From RGIG5579 sp045602025 (GTDB lineage: Bacteria; Bacillota; Clostridia; Oscillospirales; SIG627): a DNA stretch of 64,000 nucleotides. Shown piece by piece: positions 35,346 to 43,817 of this stretch. The stretch spans positions 71,100 to 135,099 of the forward strand of contig JAZSAT010000038.1 in NCBI GenBank assembly GCA_045602025.1, in the 5' to 3' direction. The translations under genes and the position numbers were made by a program. Below the pieces are notes generated by a model. It was not told where the DNA came from. It made no database searches and saw nothing but the letters and a program-made list of their open reading frames with translations. How positions within the stretch are numbered: position 1 is the stretch's first letter; the number at the start of each line of letters is the position of its first letter.

Positions 35346-35575
35346 AGAAAAAGATACCCACTTTCTTTTGAAAAAGAAAGTGGGCAAAGAAAACTTATAA
35401 CTTATAAAAATATTTTTCACTTTTTTGTTGAAAGCTTTTTGGGTGCCTTTCCACCGGCGAAAGTTCCCCCTGCCAAAACAAATTTTGGGGTGTATCTTTT
35501 TTGAATTCCTTTTAGTCGGAAGCTTTCTTTGCTTACTTTCTTTCGAGAAAGAAAGTAAGCCGCAGCGGGTTTTAC
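35346..35575. repeat. Intergenic palindromic element, about 230 bp
   Basis: Fills the gap between the xth terminator and the next gene. It contains two strong palindromes, CCCACTTTCTTTT/AAAAGAAAGTGGG (35357-35384) and GCTTACTTTCTTTC/GAAAGAAAGTAAGC (35531-35560). Near the left end AAAAAGATAC is mirrored by GTATCTTTTT about 150 bp later. There is no open reading frame of note. The right end reaches almost to the stop codon of the neighbouring gene. It looks like a miniature inverted-repeat element, but no target-site duplication can be proven from one copy. Confidence 0.6.
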
Positions 35576-35581
35576 AAAGTT

Positions 35582-36673
35582 TTATCCGATCATGATAAAG
35601 GGCAGATCCCTATCAAACTCATATCGGAAAATGTAGCCACATTGACCCAAGGTGGTCTTTCTCTTTTCGCAAACGAGAAACTGGCCGTCACCGAAGGAAT
35701 AAAGACCTGTGGAACCAAAGGGGAACAAAAATCCTCTTACACCGCTTTTCTCATCCTTTTCCCCTGCATCCAGAAGGGTGAGAACCTCGCCTTCAAGATC
35801 CATTCCTCGAAGCTTTTCCCATTTTGCAGGAACGGTGGCATCCACCGCAAAGAGAGGATAGTTGGGGTAAATCTCCTTTTTACCCTTGTATACCGCCATA
35901 TAAAAGGCACCGGAGAAGGGGTCGTATTCCAGGTTCTGCACACCGTAATTGGTGTTACCTGTAAAGACAAAGAATTTATGAAGAGGCTTTTCAAAGCCGC
36001 TCTTGTGCATAGCATCCTGCTTTAACGGAAGGGCAACCTTCTCCCAATCGGTAACATCGTAGCAGAGGAGTACCTGGTAGTCGTTGTCCTCTCTCTCAAG
36101 ATCACTGTATACACCGTAGGCCACATAAAGATACATGCCGTCCTCCACAGTTTTTCCGGGCAAGGGCCCGAAGGTGGTACCATCAATACCGGAGCATCCG
36201 TGCTTGTGGGGAACCTCTTCCCCTTTTGCATTTTTGCCAAAGCCGTTGTAATCCTCCACTGCCTCACGGATATAAACAGCGGTCATTAGATCCGCCCCGT
36301 CCGCGGCCATATCTACACGGTCGATCTTATCCACATCAAAACGAACCACATAAAAGCCGTCGTCAAAAACAGATTTACTGCCGAGCTTGGCTAAGATCTC
36401 TCTGCCGATAATGTCGTTTTTATATTCAAGTGATCCGTAAACACAGCCGTCCTTTTCATTAAAAGCAATGCAGCCAAGGTGTCCCACAAGACCGTCCACA
36501 GAGCCTACGATCTTGCCGTCAAGAGTGGCTTTTACAAGCTTTGTGGTAAAGGAATAGTAAATGTATCCCTTCTTCTTGTCTACACAGATTCCCTGGATAT
36601 GGCAATTTCCCCAGGCACCCGTGTAAAGAGGCTGAGGAATCCCGCTTCTTTTGTCTTTTAATTCAACATTCAT
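35582..36673 (-). CDS. Hypothetical beta-propeller-like protein
   Basis: A 363-residue protein that I cannot assign. It has no signal peptide or membrane segment. Repeated short blocks such as GICVDKKKGYIYYSF, GCIAFNEKDGCVYGSLEY, VQNLEYDPFSGAFYMAVYKGKK and GLYSFGDGQFLVCEK, each a hydrophobic strand followed by a GxxY/F turn, suggest a propeller built of 40-60-residue blades. The segment EVPHKHGCSGIDGTTFGP near residue 155 contains His/Cys that could bind metal. It stands alone: own upstream gap of 90 nt and the palindromic element at its 3' end. Cytosolic location is inferred. Confidence 0.6.
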   Translation of the reverse strand: MNVELKDKRSGIPQPLYTGAWGNCHIQGICVDKKKGYIYYSFTTKLVKATLDGKIVGSVDGLVGHLGCIAFNEKDGCVYGSLEYKNDIIGREILAKLGSKSVFDDGFYVVRFDVDKIDRVDMAADGADLMTAVYIREAVEDYNGFGKNAKGEEVPHKHGCSGIDGTTFGPLPGKTVEDGMYLYVAYGVYSDLEREDNDYQVLLCYDVTDWEKVALPLKQDAMHKSGFEKPLHKFFVFTGNTNYGVQNLEYDPFSGAFYMAVYKGKKEIYPNYPLFAVDATVPAKWEKLRGMDLEGEVLTLLDAGEKDEKSGVRGFLFPFGSTGLYSFGDGQFLVCEKRKTTLGQCGYIFRYEFDRDLPFIMIG

Positions 36674-36731
36674 CTTTTGTCACCTCGGATTTTGATAATT
36701 TATTATATCACACCGGAAAATTTTGTGCAAC

Positions 36732-36763
36732 AAAAAAAGCCGTGATTTCTCACGGCTTTTTTA
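36732..36763. terminator. Bidirectional terminator
   Basis: GCCGTGA (36739-36745) and TCACGGC (36750-36756) over TTTC, A7 before and T6 after. It ends the zinc-ribbon gene at 36764. Confidence 0.9.
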
Positions 36764-37315
36764 TCAATGTACAAAAACGTTTTCAAAGCAGTAAATATCC
36801 CCATACAGCTCATTTGTAATCTTACCACTAATCGTAATATAATCATCTACCTGATATTCAGACAGAGCAGAAGAATTGGAAGAAAAAACAAAATGCCATT
36901 CATCTTCAACAATAATTTCTGTCTCAATATATTTTCCCAAGTTGTTGTGATGATATCCACCTTTTATTTCAGTAATTTTGCCTGTAACGGTGGCAGTTTC
37001 ATTCATATATTCAGAACGAAGCTGCGCGGTGTTGTTATTTGATATTTCAGAAAATTCTGAAATCGTAAATTTTTCTCCATTTATTGAGACACTCGTTCTC
37101 CCCTCATCAATCATACTTTTTACATTAAAAAAGCCAATCAAAAGAGCAATAGCCGCCACAAACCATAAAAACTTATTCATATAAATCGGTCGTCTATTCT
37201 TTGCACCACATGAAGGACAGCTTTTTGCAGTTTTTGCAATATCCTTGCCACAAGTGCTACACTTTTTCATTCCCTTCGCTACTATTTCTTCAGCGGTTTC
37301 TTGTTTCAAATCCAT
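36764..37315 (-). CDS. Zinc-ribbon, single-TM protein with OB-like C-terminal domain
   Basis: A 183-residue protein from the ATG at 37315 (AAAGGAG upstream; the longer open frame crosses its own promoter). Residues 17-32 hold a zinc ribbon, CSTCGKDIAKTAKSCPSCG. A membrane segment follows (FLWFVAAIALLIGFF, about 49-63). The outer part from about residue 90 (TVTGKITEIKGG ... DDYITISGKITNELYG) resembles the tRNA_anti-like OB fold found in small exported proteins. Function is unknown. It is transcribed divergently from the small XRE regulator at 37392, and a perfect palindrome covers its start region, so that regulator probably controls it. Confidence 0.7.
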   Translation of the reverse strand: MDLKQETAEEIVAKGMKKCSTCGKDIAKTAKSCPSCGAKNRRPIYMNKFLWFVAAIALLIGFFNVKSMIDEGRTSVSINGEKFTISEFSEISNNNTAQLRSEYMNETATVTGKITEIKGGYHHNNLGKYIETEIIVEDEWHFVFSSNSSALSEYQVDDYITISGKITNELYGDIYCFENVFVH

Positions 37316-37328
37316 ATTTTCTCCTTTC

Positions 37329-37380
37329 ATATCCCAAATCGGGATATTTTTATTATACCAATGTGGGATAATAATGTCAA
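37329..37380 (-). promoter_or_regulatory. Promoter and operator of the zinc-ribbon gene
   Basis: Left-reading TTGACA (37375-37380), 17 nt, TATAAT (37352-37357), a perfect consensus. Just downstream lies the palindrome ATATCCC-5 nt-GGGATAT (37329-37347); a further half site TGGGATA (37364-37370) lies in the spacer. Binding by the adjacent XRE repressor would block this promoter and could affect the regulator gene too. Confidence 0.78.
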
Positions 37381-37391
37381 GGGGTGATTTT

Positions 37392-37598
37392 ATGCGATTA
37401 AAAGAAATCCGCAAAGCCAAAGGCATATCCCAGTTAAAGCTTGCATTGGACCTGAACACCAATCAAAACACCATCAGCCGCTATGAAACCGGCGAACGGG
37501 AGCCGGGAATCAAAGAACTGATCAAAATTGCAGATTATTTCAATATTTCCGTAGATTACCTTTTAGAAAGAACCGATAATCCCCATATGCAAAAATAA
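37392..37598 (+). CDS. Small XRE-family repressor
   Basis: A 68-residue protein that is a lone helix-turn-helix domain of the Cro/CI type: RLKEIRKAKGISQLKLALDLNTNQNTISRYETGEREPGIKELIKIADYFNISVDYLL, with the recognition helix around NQNTISRYE. It has no sensor domain. The ATG at 37392 follows GGGGTGA. It is divergent from the zinc-ribbon membrane protein gene, with the ATATCCC/GGGATAT palindrome between them as the likely target. Confidence 0.88.
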   Translation: MRLKEIRKAKGISQLKLALDLNTNQNTISRYETGEREPGIKELIKIADYFNISVDYLLERTDNPHMQK

Positions 37599-37623
37599 AA
37601 GCCGTGAAAATCACGGCTTTTTC
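37597..37623. terminator. Bidirectional terminator closing the sugar operon
   Basis: GCCGTGA (37601-37607) and TCACGGC (37611-37617) over AAA, with A and T runs outside. It ends both the XRE gene and the thirteen-gene left-reading operon. Confidence 0.9.
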
Positions 37624-37624
37624 T

Positions 37625-38278
37625 TTATTTATATTTGATATCAAAATTGATCCCCGAGATACCGGGAACCACTCCCTTTTCTATCAGGACTTTGTTTTCT
37701 TCGTGGCATAAAAGCCACTTGTTCTTGCGGAAAAGCACAGGGTCCTCTATCTTTTTTTCCAAGGGAATATTGGTTCCCTCGGGCAGGGCAACAACGCACC
37801 CAAAGCCGGAATCCATCACCTGACAAGGGCAAAAATGAAGGGTAGTAGCATACACCTCGACCACCGTGCCTTCGGGCAGATAAAACGCCTTGAACTTGGA
37901 AGAAGAAATCTTGTTATCCACAATATCCGTCTTTTTTGCAAGAAGGAGAACAAGAGGCGTTGTGGCAATGTTGATCTCATTGGAAAAATGCCATTCGGTG
38001 GCATTCATCAGCGTATTTTGTCCAAAGCAGTAGCCCGTCTGGGTGGGAAGGGTTCCAAAGAAATGATCTCTGATTTTTTGAGAAATACATAGCACTTCAA
38101 AGCTCTCCACCGCGGGCAAATAGGAGGAACCCTCCTCGGGAAACAAAATCTTCTTTGCTTCCTGCAAAATTTCGGAACAGTCTAAATTTTTGATCACTCT
38201 GCCGAAAGGCTCAAATTCTTTATCTTCAATGTGAAAAAAAGAAATTTCGGGGTTTAATTTTTTCAAAATGTCAATCAT
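37625..38278 (-). CDS. DUF4867-like protein
   Basis: A 217-residue cytosolic protein I relate to DUF4867, a cupin-like family seen in sugar-utilisation operons of Clostridia. Features: LNATEWHFSNEINIATTPLVLLL near residue 90, SKFKAFYLPEGTVVEVYATTLHFCPCQV near 128 with His and Cys that could hold a metal, and a C-terminal NKWLLCHEE. No activity is known to me. It is the last gene of the operon, 11 nt after the aldose epimerase-like gene, and ends at the shared terminator. Confidence 0.72.
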   Translation of the reverse strand: MIDILKKLNPEISFFHIEDKEFEPFGRVIKNLDCSEILQEAKKILFPEEGSSYLPAVESFEVLCISQKIRDHFFGTLPTQTGYCFGQNTLMNATEWHFSNEINIATTPLVLLLAKKTDIVDNKISSSKFKAFYLPEGTVVEVYATTLHFCPCQVMDSGFGCVVALPEGTNIPLEKKIEDPVLFRKNKWLLCHEENKVLIEKGVVPGISGINFDIKYK

Positions 38279-38289
38279 TTCTTGCCTCC

Positions 38290-39141
38290 CTATTCTTCCA
38301 CGGTAATGGAATGGGTGTGATAAAAGCTTTCCCCTGCCCCGAGGGCTTTGATTCCTTCTTTTTTCGTAATATCAAAGTCGGATCCTACAATATCCTGAAT
38401 GCCGTTCCAAGGCTCCAGGCAGATATAGGGTGCTCCCGGCTTGTGCCACAAGAGAAAATAAGGGTCGTCGGGGAAATCCACGCGCACCGCTTTTCCCGTT
38501 TTTCGGTTCCGAAGGGTTGCCGAGCGAGATTTTAAGTCTTTAAAAACAAGAGCGTCTACCGTAAAGTATTTGTCATAAAGAGGGAGATAGTTTTGATCCT
38601 TGATGATAGGAAGGGTCTGGTTTGACAAAAGGTTTCCGTAAAGCACATAGGCATTTAAGGTTTCCTTTTGGGGAAAGATCACATCGTAATCCTCAATACC
38701 CTCGGGGGTAAAATATCCCTCGTGAGAACCGATGTTAAAGTACATCGTCTCTCCGCTTTCATTTTTCACGGTATAATCGATCTTCAGTGTTTTTCCTTCC
38801 AGTGTATAGATCACCCTCAATTCATAGTCGAAAGGAAACTGCTTTTTTGTTTTTTCGCAGGAGGTATGTAAAAAGGTAACGGAATTTTCTGTTTTCTCCT
38901 CCACCGAAAATTTTTCGCCTCGAATAAAGCCGTGCTTCGGCATGGAATATTCTTTTCCGGAAAGAAGATAACGGTCTTCCTTCAGTCCGCCGCAAACGGG
39001 AAACATCAAGGGACAGGAAAGAGCCCAGATTTCTTTTTTACCGGGCCAGATATATTCATTTTTCTCCGTACAAAGGCTTTTCAGCTCCGCTCCCACAGGG
39101 CTTAAAATCGCCGTCAGAAATTCGTTTTGAATGGTAATCAT
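38290..39141 (-). CDS. Aldose 1-epimerase-like protein (LacX type)
   Basis: A 283-residue beta-sandwich mutarotase-family protein. Family blocks visible: VGAELKSLCTEKNEYIWPGKKEIW near residue 17, PVCGGLKEDRY, MPKHGFIRGEKF with the first catalytic His near 70, and NIGSHEGYFTPE with the second His near 138. It should interconvert alpha and beta forms of a sugar or sugar phosphate used by the operon. A 63-nt gap with a hairpin (39162-39190) separates it from the isomerase gene, so its level may be lower. Confidence 0.85.
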   Translation of the reverse strand: MITIQNEFLTAILSPVGAELKSLCTEKNEYIWPGKKEIWALSCPLMFPVCGGLKEDRYLLSGKEYSMPKHGFIRGEKFSVEEKTENSVTFLHTSCEKTKKQFPFDYELRVIYTLEGKTLKIDYTVKNESGETMYFNIGSHEGYFTPEGIEDYDVIFPQKETLNAYVLYGNLLSNQTLPIIKDQNYLPLYDKYFTVDALVFKDLKSRSATLRNRKTGKAVRVDFPDDPYFLLWHKPGAPYICLEPWNGIQDIVGSDFDITKKEGIKALGAGESFYHTHSITVEE

Positions 39142-39161
39142 TTTTCTCCTCCCACTGAAAA

Positions 39162-39190
39162 TGACACCGCAATTTTTTGTAGCGGTGTCA
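39162..39190 (-). terminator. Intercistronic hairpin
   Basis: TGACACCGC (39162-39170) pairs with GCGGTGTCA (39182-39190) over an 11-nt loop. The left-reading T run is short, so it is more likely a partial terminator or an mRNA-stabilising hairpin inside the operon. Confidence 0.55.
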
Positions 39191-39204
39191 AATTTTCTTT
39201 TACT

Positions 39205-40617
39205 TTAAGAAATTGAGTGATCTACTTTAAGATTGGGGAAATACTTGCAAAATTCTTCGATTTCTCCTCGCCAATCTCCCATCACTTCTACAAAATGGTG
39301 AATGTAAGGTCCGTCGATGAGGCGGTCCTCCACCTTTTGCAGATCCTCGAATTCGCCCCAGATATAGGTACCGCTGGTCTTGGGGCCTTCGGTGGTGGAG
39401 CAAATAAGGGGCAGGATCATATAATCGCCGCTTTCCTGGTCAAGGCGCGCCAGGGTATAGGTGCCGTCTTTTCCGCGGAACCATTCACGCTGATTTACAA
39501 GTCTTGCTTCGCTGTCCGTCCCGCTCTCTGCCTTTTGCGATAAGGGGAAAAGACCGCAGTGCCACAAAAGCTCGGCATTTTTCTTTTCCGGATGACGAAC
39601 GGTAAATTCACCGAAGAGAGGTCTTCCCTCTCCCAAGGTGGCGCATTTTAACAGTGCCATGGTCATAGCGCAGTGAATATCACTTTCGCAGGATACCAGA
39701 TACCCCATATCGTTGAGCATTCCGTAAACAGCACAGGGCGCAAGTCCCTCAAACATCACAGGGGTTGCCGTCCAGCACTCTGCGGAAAGCATATCCAGAT
39801 CATATTCCTCAAAAAGGTGCTTATATACCGCCGCAAGGGTAGCCATAGGCGTAATGAATTTCGGAGTCAGATCGTCAAGCTTAAAATTATTTTTAAAATA
39901 CTTTTCGTATTCACAGATTTCATCTGCATAGATTTCAGGAGCCGCCTTCATTTTCTGCTCAATGAGAGCAAAATTGATGGGGATGATCTTAATACCGAAT
40001 TTTTCAAGCAGTTCCCCTTCGTTCCAAATGACGGAATAAAAGGGCATAGGTCTTCCGCCCACCTGACCGATGCGCATTCCTTTGAAATTTTTCACCATAC
40101 AAGCGACTCTCACAAAGCGGTCAAAGCCCTGGGCAAATTCCTTGCTTTCCACCTTGCAGCTGGGAAGATGAGAAAAAGGAATGTGCAGTCTCTGAAACTG
40201 ACGGGATACCCCAAATAGGCCGCACTGAGAATCGGTGGTGCGGGTACCGTCGGGACGGTATTCCTCATCCAGCGGTGCCCACAAAAGCACAGGCTTTCCA
40301 AGGCTTCTTGCAAGATCTGCGGCAATTTCCTCATTTCCGAAGTTACAGTTGATGATAAAGACTGCATCAACCTGTTCTTTTTGGAAACGCTCCGAAAATT
40401 CCTTTGCGGTAGCATCGTCAAACATGAGGCCTTTGGAACCGATGTCTTTTGTATTGACAAACTCTACATTTTCACATGTAAAATGCTTTTCAATGTAAGA
40501 AACAAATTTTTCTCCCCGCTCTTCGGCTGCATCCCAGGCAAAGGGAGTTCCGCTGGGACGGGGACTGACATTGCGACGCATAGGCGCAAGTCCGATCTTC
40601 ACCTTGTAATCAAGCAT
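39205..40617 (-). CDS. L-fucose/L-arabinose isomerase-like protein
   Basis: A 470-residue protein with the overall plan of the FucI/AraA superfamily: an N-terminal Rossmann-like domain (VKIGLAPMRRNVSPRP, AVFIINCNFGNEEIAADLARSLGKPVLLWAPLDEE) and a C-terminal domain with SAECWTATPVMFEGLAPCAVYGMLNDMGYLVSCESDIHCAMTMALL, where Glu and Asp residues would bind the metal. These enzymes turn an aldose into a ketose, but this subgroup is not a classical FucI and its substrate is unknown. The neighbouring FGGY kinase would phosphorylate the ketose. 26 nt after the kinase gene. Confidence 0.82.
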   Translation of the reverse strand: MLDYKVKIGLAPMRRNVSPRPSGTPFAWDAAEERGEKFVSYIEKHFTCENVEFVNTKDIGSKGLMFDDATAKEFSERFQKEQVDAVFIINCNFGNEEIAADLARSLGKPVLLWAPLDEEYRPDGTRTTDSQCGLFGVSRQFQRLHIPFSHLPSCKVESKEFAQGFDRFVRVACMVKNFKGMRIGQVGGRPMPFYSVIWNEGELLEKFGIKIIPINFALIEQKMKAAPEIYADEICEYEKYFKNNFKLDDLTPKFITPMATLAAVYKHLFEEYDLDMLSAECWTATPVMFEGLAPCAVYGMLNDMGYLVSCESDIHCAMTMALLKCATLGEGRPLFGEFTVRHPEKKNAELLWHCGLFPLSQKAESGTDSEARLVNQREWFRGKDGTYTLARLDQESGDYMILPLICSTTEGPKTSGTYIWGEFEDLQKVEDRLIDGPYIHHFVEVMGDWRGEIEEFCKYFPNLKVDHSIS

Positions 40618-40643
40618 ATTTTTCTCCTTTTTAAAACGAAGAA

Positions 40644-42116
40644 TTAATTTTCCTTATAAATATCCGCCAAGGCATCGTGCACCCTTTTATAGCGGACAAA
40701 AAGCTTATCATAAAGCTTTCCGTTTTCGGGATCCGGCATTGTTACCGAATCAATTTTGACGCATTTTTCTGCGGCTTCTTCATAATCCCGATACCAGCCA
40801 AGGCCCACTGCCGAAAGAAGAGCCGAGCCAAAGGAGGAGTCGTCTACCTTTACTTTTTCTAAGGTCAGACCCAAAACATCGGATACGATCTGCCGCCAGA
40901 GAAGGCCCTTGGCACCGCCGCCGATCACGCGAACCCTGTCGAATTTTACCCCGAGCCCGTAAAGGGTCTCAAGGCAGTCCCGAAGGCTGAAGGCAACTCC
41001 CTCAAGAGTGGCTCTTGTAAAGTGAGGGGTCTTGTGCATAGCACTGATGCCCACATAGCTTGCCCGAAGGGTAGGGTCGTTGTAGGGAGTCAATTCCCCA
41101 TTCAGATATGGGTGGAACATCAGTCCCTCAGCACCTGCGGGAACCTTTTCTGCCTCCATATCCATTTTGGCATAGTCTTCTCTGCCAAGCACATCACGGT
41201 ACCAGCGGTAGCTGTTGGCACAGCTTGCCGTACCGGTTCCGGGGTACCACATTCCCTTTACCACATGGCGGTAATTGAATACAAATTCCGAATCCAGTTT
41301 TTTTGGGCTGATCACACAAATTCTGCCTGCCGTAGCAAGCTTTACCGTTGCGTGACCGGGCACCACACTGCCCGAAGCCAAAATTTCCATTACCGTATCG
41401 GTGGTTCCGCAGAAAACCTGCGTTTGATCGGAAAGGCCGAATTCCTCCGCCGCCTTTTTTGTCACATTCCCGATTTTTTCCAAAGGATCCAGGACCTGTG
41501 GCAAAACAGAAGCGTCGATCCCTGCAACGGCAAGGATTTCTTCAGACCAGGTGTTTTTCTCCACATCGAAAAACATAGAGCCTGCTCCGTCGATCATATC
41601 CGTTGCAAAATGTCCCGTTAGGCGGTAGCGCAAATAGTCCTTGGCAAAGAGAATATGGCGCACCCTTTTCCAATTTTCGGGTTCATTATTTTGCACCCAC
41701 AAAAGCTGCGGAAGAGTCCAGATAGTGGTGGGGGTATTGAGGGTCTTTTCGCGGAGCAGATCCAAATGGTTTTCCAAAAGATAGGAAACCTCTTTTTTGC
41801 TTCGCTGATCCGTCCACAAAATAGCGGGGCGCACGGGATGAAAATCCTCGTCAAGAAGCACCGCCGTATGGGTAGCGGCATCGGGGGCCAGGGCCGCGAT
41901 CTCCTCTTTTGAAGCTCCTGTTTTCTCAAGAAGCGTGGAGAATGCCTTTTGAAACGCTTTGCACCAATCCTCGGGATCCTGCTCACAAAAGCCGGGCGCG
42001 GGATAAGAGGTAGGATATTCACAGCCGGCACTTCCCGCAATTTCTCCCGTACGGGAAAGGAGGGTAAGCTTTACCGATCCGCTGCCGATATCAACACCAA
42101 GTACATATTCTTTCAT
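40644..42116 (-). CDS. FGGY-family carbohydrate kinase (xylulokinase-like)
   Basis: 490 residues from the ATG at 42116 (GGAG nine nt upstream), preferred over an upstream in-frame start without a site. Motifs: phosphate loop LGVDIGSGSVKLTLL at the N-terminus, WTDQRSKKE and LPQLLWVQNNEPENWKRV, GTTDTVMEILASG near 245 and the C-terminal VIGGGAKGLLWRQIVSDVLGL. FGGY kinases phosphorylate ketoses such as xylulose, fuculose or rhamnulose. Placed next to the isomerase it probably acts on the ketose that enzyme forms. Exact substrate unknown. Confidence 0.88.
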   Translation of the reverse strand: MKEYVLGVDIGSGSVKLTLLSRTGEIAGSAGCEYPTSYPAPGFCEQDPEDWCKAFQKAFSTLLEKTGASKEEIAALAPDAATHTAVLLDEDFHPVRPAILWTDQRSKKEVSYLLENHLDLLREKTLNTPTTIWTLPQLLWVQNNEPENWKRVRHILFAKDYLRYRLTGHFATDMIDGAGSMFFDVEKNTWSEEILAVAGIDASVLPQVLDPLEKIGNVTKKAAEEFGLSDQTQVFCGTTDTVMEILASGSVVPGHATVKLATAGRICVISPKKLDSEFVFNYRHVVKGMWYPGTGTASCANSYRWYRDVLGREDYAKMDMEAEKVPAGAEGLMFHPYLNGELTPYNDPTLRASYVGISAMHKTPHFTRATLEGVAFSLRDCLETLYGLGVKFDRVRVIGGGAKGLLWRQIVSDVLGLTLEKVKVDDSSFGSALLSAVGLGWYRDYEEAAEKCVKIDSVTMPDPENGKLYDKLFVRYKRVHDALADIYKEN

Positions 42117-42129
42117 TTTCTGCTCCGTA

Positions 42130-42918
42130 TCAGCCAAGGATCCACTCATGATCGGGATCGTTGGTTCTGTGAATTCCCTGAATGTCCCCTGCCATAAACC
42201 ACAGGATATACATTTTGTAGCCGGGTGCGGTCATGGTCAGATGGTATCCCTTGGGGAATTCCACAAGGTCATTGTTCTTTACCCGATAGGTCTCGTCAAT
42301 ACTGCCGTCGGCAGTGTAAAGGCTCTGGAAGCCAAAGCCCTGCTCTTTATCAAACAGGAAGAAGTAGATCTCTTCCGCAACGGATTCTGCGGGCATATTG
42401 TCTTCGTCATGCTTGTGACCGGGGAAGCCCGCCCAGTTTCCGGGGATCACAAAGGATTCCCCTACGGTCAGGTAATTGGCATTGGTCTCGCCGTCGACAA
42501 TAATATGGCAGTCTCTCTTCCAGGGCTCCTCGCCAAGGGTCATTACCTTTACCTCTTCCGGCTTTTTCCACTGAGGCAAGGAATCCTTATCGGTGGGCGA
42601 GGAAATGGCCGCAATCTGAACAGGGCCGCGGCCTGTGAAGGTAACCGAAGAATTTCTCGGTACATATACGCTGTGACAGGGACCGTCGAACACCGATTCT
42701 CTGCCCCCTACATTTTCCCATTCATATTCTCCTGTTTTTACATCTGCTTTTCCGCAAAGGAAAATAAAGGAAAATTCCATATTTTCTGTTTGCAGGGTAA
42801 CCTTTTCCCCCTCGTCAAGCAAAATCATACCGAATTCCAGACGGGCACAGGTGCTGTTTTCCTTGGTACAAACCTTGGCATAACCCTTTTGAGGTACATA
42901 TGTTTTCTTATAATTCAT
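42130..42918 (-). CDS. IolB-like 5-deoxyglucuronate isomerase family protein
   Basis: 262 residues from the ATG at 42918, set by GGAGG seven nt before it. The double-cupin IolB pattern is clear: NWAGFPGHKHDED near residue 155, SVAEEIYFFLFDKEQGFGFQSLY near 175, VEFPKGYHLTMTAPGYKMYILWFMAG near 220; the His and Glu residues form the metal site. Classic IolB converts 5-deoxyglucuronate in inositol breakdown. The other inositol genes (iolG, iolE, iolD) are absent here, so this member may isomerise a related sugar acid or uronate. Confidence 0.85.
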   Translation of the reverse strand: MNYKKTYVPQKGYAKVCTKENSTCARLEFGMILLDEGEKVTLQTENMEFSFIFLCGKADVKTGEYEWENVGGRESVFDGPCHSVYVPRNSSVTFTGRGPVQIAAISSPTDKDSLPQWKKPEEVKVMTLGEEPWKRDCHIIVDGETNANYLTVGESFVIPGNWAGFPGHKHDEDNMPAESVAEEIYFFLFDKEQGFGFQSLYTADGSIDETYRVKNNDLVEFPKGYHLTMTAPGYKMYILWFMAGDIQGIHRTNDPDHEWILG

Positions 42919-42932
42919 TTTCATTCCTCCAT

Positions 42933-43817
42933 TTAATTGGGAATTATTTTTTTCCAATCTCCCACAAAGCCGTAATCGGCATAGTCAAAAATGGGAGCCT
43001 TTGGGTCAGAGTTGATAGCAATGATTGTTTCCGAGCCCGCCATTCCCGCAAGGTGCTGGACCGCACCGCTGATCCCTACGGCAATGTAAATTTTGGGACA
43101 AACGGTAATACCGGTCATCCCCACCTGACAGTGATACGGCAAAAATCCGTTATCCACCGCCGTTCTGCTGGCACCGAGGGCGGCGCCGATCTTTTCCGCA
43201 AAGCGAGAAAGAGCCATAAAGCCTTCCTTAGAGCCAATGCCCTGACCGCCCGCTACAATGATCTCAGCCTCGGTCAAAAGCTTTTTTCGGGAAAAGGGAA
43301 TAAATTCTTTTGCCGAAAGTCTTTCCTTTTTCGGCGTATAGACCTCCGTAAAGATCTCACGGTTTAACAATGGCCTTTTCTCGGCACGAAAGGTGCCCGG
43401 ACGCACCGTTGCCATTTGAATCTTACTGAGGCTGCGAATGGTCGCCATCAGGGAATTTCCGAAAGCGGGACGGGTCTGCAAAATATCTTCTCCCTGAATA
43501 GAAAGTGCGGTACAGTCTGCCGTCAGTCCCGCTCCTAAAAGGGATGCAAGATACGGCATTACATTCCGCATCCGCACCGTAGCAGGGGCAAGCACGATCC
43601 GACTGCCCAAAGACAGGATCTTTTCTGCCAGAAAGGCGGCAAAGTCGCCTTCGTCAAGAACCTCACCCTGAAGGAGGTGAATGTATTCTGCGCCGTACAT
43701 TGCCGCTTCTTCCAGATCCCTTTCGGGAACAAGCACCCTGACACGGCCCATTTTGGCCCCTTCACTTACAAGGCCCTTTTCGATTCCGAAGGGACATAAT
43801 ACAAAAATTTCTGTCAT
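42933..43817 (-). CDS. etfA: Electron transfer flavoprotein, alpha subunit
   Basis: A 294-residue EtfA. The C-terminal FAD-binding domain is typical: AEIIVAGGQGIGSKEGFMALSRFAEKIGAALGASRTAVDNGFLPYHCQVGMTG (about 175-232) and AVGISGAVQHLAGMAGSETIIAINSDPKAPIFDYADYGFVGD. With EtfB it takes electrons from a flavin dehydrogenase and may bifurcate or confurcate them with NAD and ferredoxin, as in lactate-dehydrogenase/Etf complexes of anaerobes. Overlaps etfB by 4 nt. It carries no ferredoxin-like N-terminal extension. Confidence 0.92.
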   Translation of the reverse strand: MTEIFVLCPFGIEKGLVSEGAKMGRVRVLVPERDLEEAAMYGAEYIHLLQGEVLDEGDFAAFLAEKILSLGSRIVLAPATVRMRNVMPYLASLLGAGLTADCTALSIQGEDILQTRPAFGNSLMATIRSLSKIQMATVRPGTFRAEKRPLLNREIFTEVYTPKKERLSAKEFIPFSRKKLLTEAEIIVAGGQGIGSKEGFMALSRFAEKIGAALGASRTAVDNGFLPYHCQVGMTGITVCPKIYIAVGISGAVQHLAGMAGSETIIAINSDPKAPIFDYADYGFVGDWKKIIPN

